A DNA stretch of 64,000 nucleotides. Origin: Saccharothrix carnea. GTDB lineage: Bacteria; Actinomycetota; Actinomycetes; Mycobacteriales; Pseudonocardiaceae. This document shows, piece after piece, positions 27,516-37,749 of this stretch. Under the pieces are notes generated by a model that was not told where the DNA came from, searched no databases, and worked only from the letters and a program-made list of their open reading frames with translations. A program made the position numbers and the translations under genes. The stretch covers positions 248,001 to 312,000 of the forward strand of contig NZ_PYAX01000009.1 of assembly GCF_003014735.1 (NCBI RefSeq), in the 5' to 3' direction. Position 1 is the stretch's first letter. Each line of letters starts with the position of its first letter.

Positions 27516-27545
27516 GGGGCCCGCCGCTGGTGCGCGGCGGGCCCC
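27516..27545 (-). terminator. Terminator of the LVIVD gene
   Basis: A perfect 12-bp GC stem (27516-27527 with 27534-27545) with loop TGGTGC lies 32 bp past the leftward stop at 27578. Confidence 0.8.
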
Positions 27546-27577
27546 TCCTGGGTGTCACGACGGGTGGACCGTCCGGG

Positions 27578-29077
<1,500 letters not shown>

Positions 29078-29230
29078 TTCAGGTTCCCCTTCCAACCCGG
29101 TGCAGGGTCCGCAGTATCACCCGTTCGCAAGGCTAAGTACCAGACCCGATCGTCGGTAAATTTCTGACTTCCGGCAGGTGGGACCGCCGGGTACGTTGGC
29201 GGCCGACCGGAGGTTCTAGGGGGTAGCGGG

Positions 29231-29854
29231 ATGCGGATCGTGTTCGTCGCGGTGTTGGTGGCCGTCCTCGCGGGCTGTACGTCCCAGCCGGACGACCAGC
29301 CTCCGATCATCGCGCCGCAGGGGCCCGGCGAGCAAGCGCGAACTTTGGCGCCCGAGGATTTCGGCACCGATCGCTGGGTCGCGCCGAGCGAGGCGGACCT
29401 GCAGTACGTGGCCCGCATGATCGTCCACCACCGACAGGCGCTGCAGATGACCGCCCTGGCACCGGAACGCGCGCAGAACGAGACCGTGCGCGGCTTGGCG
29501 TCGCGGATCCACGACACCCAGGGTCCGGAAATCGCCGGGATGGAGCAGTGGCAGCGTCAGTACGCGGAGAACGCGCCCGCGCACGGCCACAGCACCCGGC
29601 TGCCGGAGGTCGACCACCGGTCGATGCCGGGCATGGCCACCGACGAGCAGCTGGCCGCGCTGGAGGCGGCGCGCGGCGCGGACTTCGACCGGCTCTTCCT
29701 CCAGCTGATGATCGCCCACCACGAGGGTGCCGTCCGGATGGCGACCGAGGTGCTGTCGTCGGGCAGTGACGTGCGGGTCGAGGAGATGGCCAACGACGTG
29801 GCCGTGTCCCAGACCGACGAGATCGACCGGATGAAGGCCATCACCATCCCCTGA
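29231..29854 (+). CDS. DUF305 lipoprotein
   Basis: A 207-aa lipoprotein. The signal peptide ends in the lipobox VLAGC near residue 16. Two DUF305-type ferritin-like helical halves carry paired histidines: ARMIVHHRQALQMTALA near residue 60 and FLQLMIAHHEGAVRMATEV near residue 157, with a conserved HRSMPGMAT segment between. DUF305 proteins are outward-facing and often met in metal-stress contexts, but no function is proven. ATG 29231 follows AGGGGG at good spacing. Confidence 0.9.
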   Translation: MRIVFVAVLVAVLAGCTSQPDDQPPIIAPQGPGEQARTLAPEDFGTDRWVAPSEADLQYVARMIVHHRQALQMTALAPERAQNETVRGLASRIHDTQGPEIAGMEQWQRQYAENAPAHGHSTRLPEVDHRSMPGMATDEQLAALEAARGADFDRLFLQLMIAHHEGAVRMATEVLSSGSDVRVEEMANDVAVSQTDEIDRMKAITIP

Positions 29855-29862
29855 CCCCGCGA

Positions 29863-29921
29863 GAGTCCAACGCTCAGCACGCGTGAGTCCAACGCTCGGG
29901 ACCCCTGAATTCAACGCTCAG
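29863..29921. repeat. Three 15-bp direct repeats with exact 22-bp period
   Basis: The unit GA(G/A)T(C/T)CAACGCTC(A/G)G starts at 29863, 29885 and 29907. The 22-bp period is about two helical turns, so all copies face the same side of DNA. They sit between the DUF305 stop and the exporter promoter. They could be regulatory iterons or a dispersed genomic repeat; the present sequence cannot decide. Confidence 0.6.
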
Positions 29922-29960
29922 GTCCACCCCTGAGGGCGGATCAGGGTGGTCTACGGGAAG

Positions 29961-29978
29961 ATCAACCGATCGGTTGAT
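29961..29978. promoter_or_regulatory. Perfect 18-bp palindrome, TetR-type operator candidate
   Basis: ATCAACCGATCGGTTGAT is identical to its reverse complement and lies 57 bp before the ABC exporter ATPase start. The CCGATCGG core and length fit operators of TetR-family repressors, which often govern exporters. No TetR gene is in the window, so the regulator would act in trans. Binding is inference. Confidence 0.55.
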
Positions 29979-30035
29979 GCGAGGTGTGGCCCGCCGTGTG
30001 ATCCGGTCGGGCGCCTTCACGACGACGCTGGTGGC

Positions 30036-30944
30036 ATGGCGATCATCGAGGTGGAAGACCTCGTCAAGACCTACGACCGGAAGGTCGCGGTGGACGGTGT
30101 CTCGTTCACCGTCGACGAGGGGGAGATCTTCGGCATCCTCGGCCCGAACGGGGCGGGGAAGACGACGACGGTGGAGTGCGTGGAGGGCCTGCGCTCACCG
30201 GACGGCGGCACGATCAGGGTCGACGGTCTGGACCCGCGACGTGACCGGGCGGAGCTGCGCACCCGGCTGGGCGCGCAGCTGCAGCAGAGCGACCTGCCCG
30301 ACCGCATCCGGGTCGGCGAGGCGCTGGACCTGTACGCGTCGTTCTACCGCGACCCGGCCGACTGGCGGGAGCTGCTGGCACGCCTGGGCCTGGCCGACCG
30401 CGCCAAGACCGAGTACCGCAAGCTCTCCGGCGGTCAGAAGCAACGCGTCTCCATCGCGCTGGCGCTGATCGGCAAGCCCAAGGTCGCCGTGCTGGACGAG
30501 CTCACCACCGGCCTGGACCCGCAGGCCCGCCGCGACACGTGGGAACTGGTCGAGCAGGTCCGCGACACCGGCGTCACGGTCGTCCTGGTCACCCACTTCA
30601 TGGAAGAGGCCGAGCGGCTGTGCGACCGGATCGCCCTGATCGACGCGGGCAAGCTGGTCGCCGTCGACAGCCCCGCCGGGCTCGTGTCCCGGGTGGACGG
30701 TGAGCAGCGGGTCAAGTTCCGGCCCGCCACGCCGTTGGACGTGACGCTGCTCGCGGACCTGCCCGAGGTCACGCGGGTCGAGCGGCACGGTCCGCAGCTC
30801 ATCGTGACCGGCACCGGCAACCTGCTGCACGCCGTCACGTCCGTCCTCGCCCGCAACCAGATCGTCGCCGCCGACCTGCGCATCGAGCAGGCGGGCCTGG
30901 ACGACGCCTTCATCCGCCTCACCGGCCGCAAGCTCTCGGAGTAG
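30036..30944 (+). CDS. ABC exporter ATP-binding protein (DrrA-like)
   Basis: A 302-aa ATPase. Walker A GPNGAGKTTT is near residue 38, signature LSGGQKQR, Walker B VAVLDELTTGLDP, H-loop VTHFMEEAE. The ~80-residue C-terminal extension is typical of DrrA/CcmA drug-export ATPases. ATG 30036 was chosen because residues upstream are not protein-like. It is followed 4 bp later by the permease. It sits behind the palindrome at 29961-29978 and is first in a four-gene rightward run ending in a two-component system. Confidence 0.92.
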   Translation: MAIIEVEDLVKTYDRKVAVDGVSFTVDEGEIFGILGPNGAGKTTTVECVEGLRSPDGGTIRVDGLDPRRDRAELRTRLGAQLQQSDLPDRIRVGEALDLYASFYRDPADWRELLARLGLADRAKTEYRKLSGGQKQRVSIALALIGKPKVAVLDELTTGLDPQARRDTWELVEQVRDTGVTVVLVTHFMEEAERLCDRIALIDAGKLVAVDSPAGLVSRVDGEQRVKFRPATPLDVTLLADLPEVTRVERHGPQLIVTGTGNLLHAVTSVLARNQIVAADLRIEQAGLDDAFIRLTGRKLSE

Positions 30945-30948
30945 CAGC

Positions 30949-31674
30949 ATGCTGAAGATCGTCAACACCGAGTGGAAGTTGTTCCTGCGCGAGCCGAGCA
31001 TGGTCGTGTTCGCGGTCCTGTTCCCGGCCATCCTGCTATCGGTGCTCGGCGCGATCCCCGCGTTGCGCACCCCCGACCCGAACTTCGACAACCAGCGGTT
31101 CATCGACGCCTACATGTCCTCGCTGGTCGTGGTCACGCTGGCGTTCCTGGGGCTGAACAAGCTGCCCACCACGGTCGCCACCTACCGCGAGAAGGGCGTG
31201 CTGCGCCGCTTCTCCACCACCCCGGTCCACCCGGCACGCCTGCTGGTGGCGCAGGTGCTCGTCAACGTGATCGCGGGCGTGCTCTCGGTCGTGCTGCTCA
31301 TGGTCGTGGGCCGGGTGGTGTTCGACATCGACCTGCCGCACCACCCGCTCGGGTTCGTGGTGACGTTCCTGCTCGGCATGCTGTCGCTGTCCGCGATCGG
31401 CCTGCTGGTCGCGGCCTGGGCGCCGAACGCGCGGGCCGCCGGCGGGTGGGCGACCGTGGTGTTCATGCTGGTCATGTTCTTCGGCGGCGTGTACCTGCCC
31501 CGGTTCCTGCTGCCGGACTTCCTCAACACCATCGGCGAGTACCTGCCGCCGGGCGTCGAGGCGTTGCAGGACTCGTGGCTGGGTGCCGCGCCGGACCCGG
31601 TGCACCTCGGCGTGCTGGCGCTGGTCACGGTGGCAGCGGGTACGGTCGCGGCGAAGTCGTTCCGCTGGGAGTGA
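30949..31674 (+). CDS. ABC-2 type exporter permease
   Basis: A 241-aa membrane protein with about six helices and the ABC-2 pattern: amphipathic start (NTEWKLFLREPSMVVFAVLFP), a cytoplasmic stretch EKGVLRRFSTTPVHP near residue 85, and a PPGVEALQDSWLG loop before the last helix. It pairs with the preceding ATPase to export drugs, lipids or polysaccharide; the substrate is unknown. Only 4 bp separate it from the ATPase gene. Confidence 0.9.
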   Translation: MLKIVNTEWKLFLREPSMVVFAVLFPAILLSVLGAIPALRTPDPNFDNQRFIDAYMSSLVVVTLAFLGLNKLPTTVATYREKGVLRRFSTTPVHPARLLVAQVLVNVIAGVLSVVLLMVVGRVVFDIDLPHHPLGFVVTFLLGMLSLSAIGLLVAAWAPNARAAGGWATVVFMLVMFFGGVYLPRFLLPDFLNTIGEYLPPGVEALQDSWLGAAPDPVHLGVLALVTVAAGTVAAKSFRWE

Positions 31675-31683
31675 GGGGTGCGC

Positions 31684-32886
31684 GTGAGCAGGGCCGATCT
31701 CGACGACTGGGAGAAGCGCCTGGACGCCGTCGGGCACCTCATCCCCTACTTCGTCCTGGTCCTGCCGACCGGCGTCTACCTGGCGCTCGAACCCGACCCG
31801 TGGCAGACCCAGGCGGTCAACGTGGGCATCGCGGCGGCCACCGGCCTGTGGATGCTGTGGTGGTTCACCCTGCACCCGGGCTGGCGGTCGAGGACCGGGC
31901 TGATGGCGGTGTTCTTCGTCGGCATCCTGGTCGCGTACGCGGTGCTGGGGCTGCGTGAGCCGATCTTCGGGTTCTTCTCCTTCGCCGGGTACGTCTACGC
32001 GATCGAGGTGCTGCCCGGCCGGTGGAAGTTCGCCGGGGTGGTCGCCAACGGTGTGCTGGCGGCCACCTCCCTGCACGGCGGCCTGCCGGCGGCGGAGTTC
32101 GGCGCGATCGCGATCTACCTGGCGATCGTGCTGGTCATCGTGACGATCGCCGGCACGTTCACCATGCTCGGCCTGGTCACCACCGAGCAGTCACGGCGGC
32201 GCAAGGAGATGGTCGCCGAGATGGCGGCGATGATGGAGGAGAACGCCGGCCTGCACGCCCAGTTGCTGATCCAGGCGCGCGAGGCGGGTGTGCTGGACGA
32301 GCGGCAGCGGTTGGCGCGGGAGATCCACGACACGCTCGCCCAGGGCTTCGCCGGCATCATCACGCAGCTGCAAGCCGACGAGAACCCGCCGCGGCACGTC
32401 GAGACCGCGTTGCGGCTGGCGCGGGAGAACCTGGCCGAGGCCCGTCGTTCGGTGCACGCCCTGCGCCCGCCCGCGCTGGTGGACGCGAACCTGCCGGACG
32501 CGCTGGCCGAGGTCGCGGCGGGGTGGACGGACCAGACCGGGGTGGCCGCGTGCATCCACACGACGGGTGCAGCGCGCGCTCTACACCCCGAGGTGGAGGT
32601 GACGTTGCTGCGTGCCGCGCAGGAGGCGTTGTCGAACGTCGCCAAGCACGCGCGTGCTTCCCGGGTCGGGTTGACGTTGTCGTACATGGAGGACGTGGTG
32701 ACGTTGGACGTGCGCGACGACGGCGCGGGGTTCGACCCGGAGGCGCGGACGGACGGGTTCGGGCTGGTCGGCATGCGGCAGCGGGTGTCCCGCCTGGCGG
32801 GCGCGCTGGTCGTGGAGTCCGAGCCGGGCGGCGGCACGGCGGTGTCGGCGTCGGTGCCCGCGATCCCGGCCGAGGTGGCGCCGTGA
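31684..32886 (+). CDS. NarL-type sensor histidine kinase
   Basis: About 400 aa. Five to six N-terminal membrane helices (residues ~15-165) precede a coiled-coil-like linker, then the HisKA_3 dimerisation box LAREIHDTLAQGFAGIITQL with phospho-acceptor His, and a HATPase_c domain (AAQEALSNVAKHA, DDGAGFDP, GFGLVGMRQR). GTG 31684 lies about 5 nt after GAGGGG; GTG 31678 would overlap that ribosome binding site. It follows the exporter permease by 9 bp and overlaps its response regulator by 4 bp, so all four genes look co-transcribed. Confidence 0.92.
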   Translation: MSRADLDDWEKRLDAVGHLIPYFVLVLPTGVYLALEPDPWQTQAVNVGIAAATGLWMLWWFTLHPGWRSRTGLMAVFFVGILVAYAVLGLREPIFGFFSFAGYVYAIEVLPGRWKFAGVVANGVLAATSLHGGLPAAEFGAIAIYLAIVLVIVTIAGTFTMLGLVTTEQSRRRKEMVAEMAAMMEENAGLHAQLLIQAREAGVLDERQRLAREIHDTLAQGFAGIITQLQADENPPRHVETALRLARENLAEARRSVHALRPPALVDANLPDALAEVAAGWTDQTGVAACIHTTGAARALHPEVEVTLLRAAQEALSNVAKHARASRVGLTLSYMEDVVTLDVRDDGAGFDPEARTDGFGLVGMRQRVSRLAGALVVESEPGGGTAVSASVPAIPAEVAP

Positions 32887-33500
32887 TCCGCGTGGTGATC
32901 GTGGACGACCACCCGGTGGTGCGCGACGGGCTGCGCGGGATGCTCGCGAGCGCCGGTGACGTCGACGTGGTGGGTGAGGCGGCGGACGGCGCGGAGGCGG
33001 TGACCGTGGTGCTGGCGCTGCGGCCGGACGTCGTGCTGATGGACCTGCGGATGCCCGGTGTGGACGGCGTCACGGCCATCGAGCGGCTGCGCGGCTGTCC
33101 GACCCGGGTGCTGGTGCTGACCACGTACGACACGGACAGTGACGTGCTGCCCGCGATCAAGGCGGGTGCGACGGGCTACCTGTTGAAGGACACGCCTCGT
33201 GACGAGCTGTTCCGGGCGGTGCGTTCGGCGGCCAGGGGAGAGGCGGTGCTGTCACCGTCCGTGGCGACCAGGCTGGTGGGGCAGGTGCGGCAGCCCGTGG
33301 CGGAGCCGTTGAGCGACCGCGAGGTGGAGGTGCTGGGCCTGATCGCGCGCGGCAGCACGAACCGCGAGGCGGCGGCGAAGCTCTTCATCAGCGAGGCGAC
33401 GGTGAAGACGCACTTGGTGCACGTCTACGCCAAGCTCGGCGTGAAGGACCGCGCCGCCGCCGTGGCGGTGGCCTACGAACGGGGACTGCTAGGCGCTTAG
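32883..33500 (+). CDS. NarL/FixJ-type (LuxR HTH) response regulator
   Basis: A 205-aa protein with an N-terminal receiver (VVIVDDHPVVRDGL, phospho-Asp in VVLMDLRMPGVDG near residue 54, Lys in LLKDTP) and a C-terminal LuxR HTH (LSDREVEVLGLIARGSTNREAAAKL...). It overlaps the kinase stop at GTGA and is the cognate partner. It likely regulates the exporter genes just upstream. Confidence 0.95.
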   Translation: MIRVVIVDDHPVVRDGLRGMLASAGDVDVVGEAADGAEAVTVVLALRPDVVLMDLRMPGVDGVTAIERLRGCPTRVLVLTTYDTDSDVLPAIKAGATGYLLKDTPRDELFRAVRSAARGEAVLSPSVATRLVGQVRQPVAEPLSDREVEVLGLIARGSTNREAAAKLFISEATVKTHLVHVYAKLGVKDRAAAVAVAYERGLLGA

Positions 33501-33601
33501 CCGCGGTGACCCTGGCCCGGAGCGCGGTCGGGTCGGGCTCCGCCTCCGTCGTCGTGTCAGCTCCGGGAACTTGTCCACAGCGCCTTCCGCGTTTCCTCCG
33601 G

Positions 33602-34084
33602 CTAGTAGTCGACGCGGTCGGTGCGGGACAGCCACGCCGCGAACGGCGCGGTGGCCTCGCCCGTGGAGACCTGCCGCACCGGCATGCTCCAGGTCTCGCG
33701 CGGCCGGCCGAACAGCTCGTAGAACTCGCGGTCGTCGAACCCGGCCGTGGCGGCGTCGTGCCGGTCGGCGGCGTAGACGACCCGGTCCACCCGCGCCCAG
33801 AGCGCGGCGGACAGGCACAGCGGGCACGGCTCGCACGAGGACACGAGCACGCAGCCGGTGAGCCGGAAGTCGCCGATGGCCTGGCAGGCCGCCCGGATCG
33901 CGACCACCTCGGCGTGCGCGGTCGGGTCGAGCGTCGGGGTCACCTGGTTGGTGCCGGTGGCGATCACCTCTCCGGCTCGGATGATCACCGCGCCGAACGG
34001 CCCGCCGCCTTCGGCGACGTTGCGGGTGGCGAGCTCGATCGACTCGCGCAGCCAGGCGTGCTCGGGGGACACGGACGTGGTCAT
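33602..34084 (-). CDS. Guanine/cytidine-deaminase-family zinc nucleoside deaminase
   Basis: A 160-aa zinc deaminase with the motif pair HAEVVAIRAA (His ligand plus catalytic Glu, near residue 57) and SSCEPCPLC (PCxxC, near residue 88). The C-terminus ending DRVDY and the helix after PCxxC resemble guanine deaminase (GuaD-type) rather than tRNA adenosine deaminase. Guanine deamination gives xanthine, the substrate of the xanthine dehydrogenase encoded just upstream in the same direction, which supports that role. ATG 34084 has AGGAG about 6 nt upstream. Confidence 0.85.
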   Translation of the reverse strand: MTTSVSPEHAWLRESIELATRNVAEGGGPFGAVIIRAGEVIATGTNQVTPTLDPTAHAEVVAIRAACQAIGDFRLTGCVLVSSCEPCPLCLSAALWARVDRVVYAADRHDAATAGFDDREFYELFGRPRETWSMPVRQVSTGEATAPFAAWLSRTDRVDY

Positions 34085-34171
34085 GGGGTGCTCCTCGGGG
34101 CGTGCGCGTACGCGCCGCGTCGTTCGGGATGGCGACGGGCGCGGGGATCGGGTGCCGGCCCGGTGGCCGGA

Positions 34172-36397
34172 TCAGGTGCCGGTGATGTGCTCCGGTCTCA
34201 CGGGCACGCGGGTCAGGGCGAGGCCGGTGGCGGCGCGGATGGCCGCGACGATCGCCGGGGTGGAGGAGATCGTGGGCGGCTCACCGACGCCGCGCACACC
34301 GTAGGGCGCGTTCGGGTCGGCCAGTTCGAGCACGTCGATGCTCATCGGCGGCATGTCGAGCACGGTCGGGATGAGGTAGTCGGTGAACGACGGGTTGCGC
34401 ACCTTGCCGCCCTCGACCTGGATCTCCTCCATCACGGCGAGGCCGAGGCCCTGCGCCGACCCGCCCTGGATCTGGCCCAGCACGGCCTGCGGGTTGAGCG
34501 CCTTGCCGACGTCCTGCGCGCAGTCCAGCTCGACCACCTTCACCAGGCCGAGCTCGACGTCCACGTCCACCACGGCGCGGTGCGCGGCGAACCCGTACTG
34601 GACGTGGGCGTTGCCCTGCCCGGTCTCGGGGTCGATGGGCTCGGTGGCCCGGTGCCGCCACTCCACGGTCTCGTCGATCACCTCGTCGCCCAGCAGCCCG
34701 GCCAGGTCGAGGTCCGCCGGGTCGCGGCCGCCGGCGAGCTTGGCCAGCTTCTCCCGGACGGCCGCGCAGGCGGCCTTCACCGCGCCGCCGGTGACGTAGG
34801 TCTGGCGGGAGGCGGAGGTGGAGCCGCCGTTGCCGATGCTGGTGTCCATCGGCAGGATCGTCACCCGCTCCACGCTCAGCTCGGTGCGCACGATCTGCTG
34901 CATGATCGTCACCAGGCCCTGGCCGACCTCGGCCGCCGCCGTGTGCGCCAGCGCGGCCGGTTCACCGTTGATCACCTGCAACCGGACGCGCGCGGTGGAG
35001 TAGTCGTCGTAGCCCTCGGAGAAGCAGATGTTCTTGATGCCCACGGCGTAGCCCACGCCGCGCACCACTCCTTCGCCGTGCGTGGTGTTGGAGACGCCAC
35101 CGGGCAGGTCCCGCAGGTCGACGGTGGTCGACAGCGGCGGCATCGGCTTGTCCCGCACCAGCTTCAGCAACTGCGCGACGGGCGCGGCCGAGTCGACCAC
35201 CTGCCCGGTCGGCATGACCGAGCCCTCGCTCATCGCGTTGACGATCCGCACGTCGACCGGGTCCAGGCCCAGCGCCTCGGCGAGCTTGTCCATCTGGGAC
35301 TCGTAGGCGAAACCGGCCTGCACCGCGCCGAAACCGCGCATCGCGCCGCACGGCGGGTTGTTCGTGTAGACGCCCCAGCAGTCGACCGTCACGTTGTCCA
35401 CGTCGTAGGGGCCCACGCCGAGCGTGGCCGCGTTCGCCACCACGGCGGACGTGCTGGAGGCGTACGCGCCGCCGTCGAGGTGGATCCGCGCCTTGACGTA
35501 CACGAGCTTGCCGGTGCGGTCCGCGCCGTGCTCGTAGTAGAGCACCGCCGGGTGCCGGTGCACGTGGCCGTAGAACGACTCCTCGCGGTTGTAGACCATC
35601 TTCGTCGGCTTGCCGGTGTGCAGCGCGAGCAGGCACGCGTGCACCTGCATGGACAGGTCCTCGCGCCCGCCGAACGCGCCGCCGACACCGGACAGCGTGA
35701 GCCGCACCTTCTCCAGTGGCAGGCCCAGGGCCGTCGCGACCTGGCCCTGGTCGACGTGCAGCCACTGAGTGGCGATGTAGAGGTCGACGCCGCCGTCCTC
35801 GGCGGGCACGGCCAGGCCGGACTCGGGGCCGAGGAACGCCTGGTCCTGCATCCCGACCTCGTACCGGCCGGTGACCACGACCTCGGCCGTCGCGTGCTGG
35901 TCGCCCCGCCGCACGGGCACGTGCCGCACGAGGTTGCCGCCGGGGTGCAGCGGCGTGTCGTCGACCGCCGTCTCCATGTCCACGACGGGCTTGAGCACCT
36001 CGTACTCGACCTTGATGCGCTTCATCGCGCGCTGCGCGGTCTCCGGGTGGTCGGCGCCGACCAGGGCGACCGGTTCGCCCTGGTAGCGCACGACGTCCTC
36101 GGCGAGCACCGGTTGGTCCTTGTGCTCCAGCCCGTACCGGTTCTGCCCGGGCACGTCCTGGTGCGTGAGCACGGCGTACACGCCGGGCACCCGGAGGGCT
36201 TCGGTCAGGTCGATCGAGAGGATCCGCGCGTACGGGTGCGGGCTGCGCAGGGTCGCGCCCCAGATCATGTCCTCGTGCCAGAGGTCCGAGGCGTAGGCGA
36301 ACTCGCCGCGCACCTTGAGGTTCCCGTCCGGCCGCTGCGGGCTGGAGCCGATGCCACCGGTGACGGCGGAGGTCAGTTCGGCGGGGGTGAGGCTCAT
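34172..36397 (-). CDS. Xanthine dehydrogenase, molybdopterin-binding subunit
   Basis: A 741-aa large subunit with the molybdenum-enzyme motifs GVGGAFGGRED near residue 235, NNPPCGAMRGFGAVQ near 345, and GVRGVGEPPT near the C-terminus, where the Glu is the catalytic base of the xanthine oxidase family. With the 2Fe-2S and FAD subunits encoded upstream it oxidises hypoxanthine and xanthine to urate. Its ATG overlaps the stop of the 8-oxoguanine deaminase gene (ATGA) with AAGGGG as ribosome binding site. Confidence 0.92.
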   Translation of the reverse strand: MSLTPAELTSAVTGGIGSSPQRPDGNLKVRGEFAYASDLWHEDMIWGATLRSPHPYARILSIDLTEALRVPGVYAVLTHQDVPGQNRYGLEHKDQPVLAEDVVRYQGEPVALVGADHPETAQRAMKRIKVEYEVLKPVVDMETAVDDTPLHPGGNLVRHVPVRRGDQHATAEVVVTGRYEVGMQDQAFLGPESGLAVPAEDGGVDLYIATQWLHVDQGQVATALGLPLEKVRLTLSGVGGAFGGREDLSMQVHACLLALHTGKPTKMVYNREESFYGHVHRHPAVLYYEHGADRTGKLVYVKARIHLDGGAYASSTSAVVANAATLGVGPYDVDNVTVDCWGVYTNNPPCGAMRGFGAVQAGFAYESQMDKLAEALGLDPVDVRIVNAMSEGSVMPTGQVVDSAAPVAQLLKLVRDKPMPPLSTTVDLRDLPGGVSNTTHGEGVVRGVGYAVGIKNICFSEGYDDYSTARVRLQVINGEPAALAHTAAAEVGQGLVTIMQQIVRTELSVERVTILPMDTSIGNGGSTSASRQTYVTGGAVKAACAAVREKLAKLAGGRDPADLDLAGLLGDEVIDETVEWRHRATEPIDPETGQGNAHVQYGFAAHRAVVDVDVELGLVKVVELDCAQDVGKALNPQAVLGQIQGGSAQGLGLAVMEEIQVEGGKVRNPSFTDYLIPTVLDMPPMSIDVLELADPNAPYGVRGVGEPPTISSTPAIVAAIRAATGLALTRVPVRPEHITGT

Positions 36398-37749
36398 CGC
36401 GTCCCCTTCAGTCGCTCGGCGGCGGCGCGCAGGTCGCGCGCGAGCTCGGTTTCGGAGGCGGTGCGCAGCTCGCCGTCGTCCACCACGGTCCGGCCGCCCA
36501 CCAGCAGGAGCTTGAGCTTCGGCCGCGGCCCGAGGACCAGGGCGGCCACCGGGTCGTCGATGCCCGCGTGGTCGAGACCGTCGAGCCGCCACACGGCCAG
36601 GTCGGCGAGCTTGCCCGGCTCGACGGAGCCGATCTCGTGCTCACGGCCGAGGCAGCGCGCGCCGCCCATGGTGCCCAGCCACAGCGCCTGGCGGACGTCC
36701 AGCGCCCGCGGGCCGCCGCGCTGCCTGGCCTGCAGCAGGGCTTGGTGCAGCTCCTCGACCATCCCGCCGGACTCGTTGGACGCGGCGCCGTCCACGCCGA
36801 GGCCGACCGGGGCGCCCGCGTCGAGCAGGTCGCGGACCGGGGCGATACCGGTGCCCAGCCGGCCGTTGGAGGTGGGGCAGTGCGCGCTGCCGGTGCCGGT
36901 CGCGCCCAGCCGCTTCACCGCATCGGGTGACAGGTGCACGGTGTGCGCGAGCCACACGTCGTCACCGAGCCAGCCGAGGCGCTCGGCGTACTCGGTGGGC
37001 GTGCAGCCGTACTCGGCCTGGCACTGGTCCTCCTCGTCGACGGTCTCGGCGAGGTGGGTGTGCAGCCGGACGCCCTTGGCGCGGGCCAGTTCCGCCGCAC
37101 CGGTCATCAGCTCGGCGCTGACCGAGAACGGCGAGCACGGCCCGACTGCCACCCGGACGAGGGCGTCCGGGCTCGTGTCGTGGTAGTCGGCGATGGACTT
37201 CTCAGTGGCCAGCAGCGCGGCTTCGGTGTCCTCGACCAGGTTGTCCGGTGGCAGGCCGCCGTGCGACCGGCCGCGGTCCATCGAGCCGCGGATGGCGTGC
37301 AGGCGGATGCCGATGCGCCGGCCCGCCCCGACCAGGGCGGCGAACTGGTCGCCGCCTTCGCGCGGGTGGACGTAGTGGTGGTCTGCGGCGGTCGTGCAGC
37401 CGGTGGTCGCGAGCCTGGCCAGCCCTGCGGAGGCGGCCGAGTGCGTGATCTCGGCGTCCAGGCCGCGCCACACCGGGTACAGCGCGGTCAACCACTCGAA
37501 CAGGGTGGCGTCCTGGGCGAGGCCCCGGGTGGCCCATTGGTAGAGGTGGTGGTGGGTGTTGACCAGACCGGGCGTGACCAGGCAGCCGCTGCCGTCGACC
37601 CACGTGTGCGGGCCGGTCGGCTTGGGCGCCTGGCCGGGGCCCACGGCGGTGATCCGGCCGTGCTCGATGACGACGTGGCCGAACGCGTGCTCGGTGCCCG
37701 CGGCGTCCACCGTGGCCACCGCGACACCGTCGAGGATGGTCGGTGTCAT
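36394..37749 (-). CDS. 8-oxoguanine deaminase (amidohydrolase superfamily)
   Basis: A 451-aa amidohydrolase. Metal ligands are visible in TPGLVNTHHHLYQW (HxH near residue 66), RLHTHLAETVDEEDQ (third His), AHTVHL (fourth His) and GLGVDGAASNES (Asp). The overall pattern matches the 8-oxoguanine deaminase / chlorohydrolase-like group, which converts 8-oxoguanine to urate and ammonia. It lies between the 2Fe-2S and molybdopterin subunit genes of xanthine dehydrogenase with 4-bp overlaps on both sides, so urate is the shared product. Confidence 0.87.
   Translation of the reverse strand: MTPTILDGVAVATVDAAGTEHAFGHVVIEHGRITAVGPGQAPKPTGPHTWVDGSGCLVTPGLVNTHHHLYQWATRGLAQDATLFEWLTALYPVWRGLDAEITHSAASAGLARLATTGCTTAADHHYVHPREGGDQFAALVGAGRRIGIRLHAIRGSMDRGRSHGGLPPDNLVEDTEAALLATEKSIADYHDTSPDALVRVAVGPCSPFSVSAELMTGAAELARAKGVRLHTHLAETVDEEDQCQAEYGCTPTEYAERLGWLGDDVWLAHTVHLSPDAVKRLGATGTGSAHCPTSNGRLGTGIAPVRDLLDAGAPVGLGVDGAASNESGGMVEELHQALLQARQRGGPRALDVRQALWLGTMGGARCLGREHEIGSVEPGKLADLAVWRLDGLDHAGIDDPVAALVLGPRPKLKLLLVGGRTVVDDGELRTASETELARDLRAAAERLKGTR

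Noticed and set aside
29863..29921. CRISPR array
   Set aside because: Repeats are only 15 bp with 7-bp spacers that are partly similar, three copies, and no cas genes nearby.
33506..37186. A 1226-codon open frame antisense to the deaminase and xanthine dehydrogenase genes
   Set aside because: Its composition is that of an antisense shadow, and the minus-strand genes carry metal-site and cofactor motifs with coupled starts.
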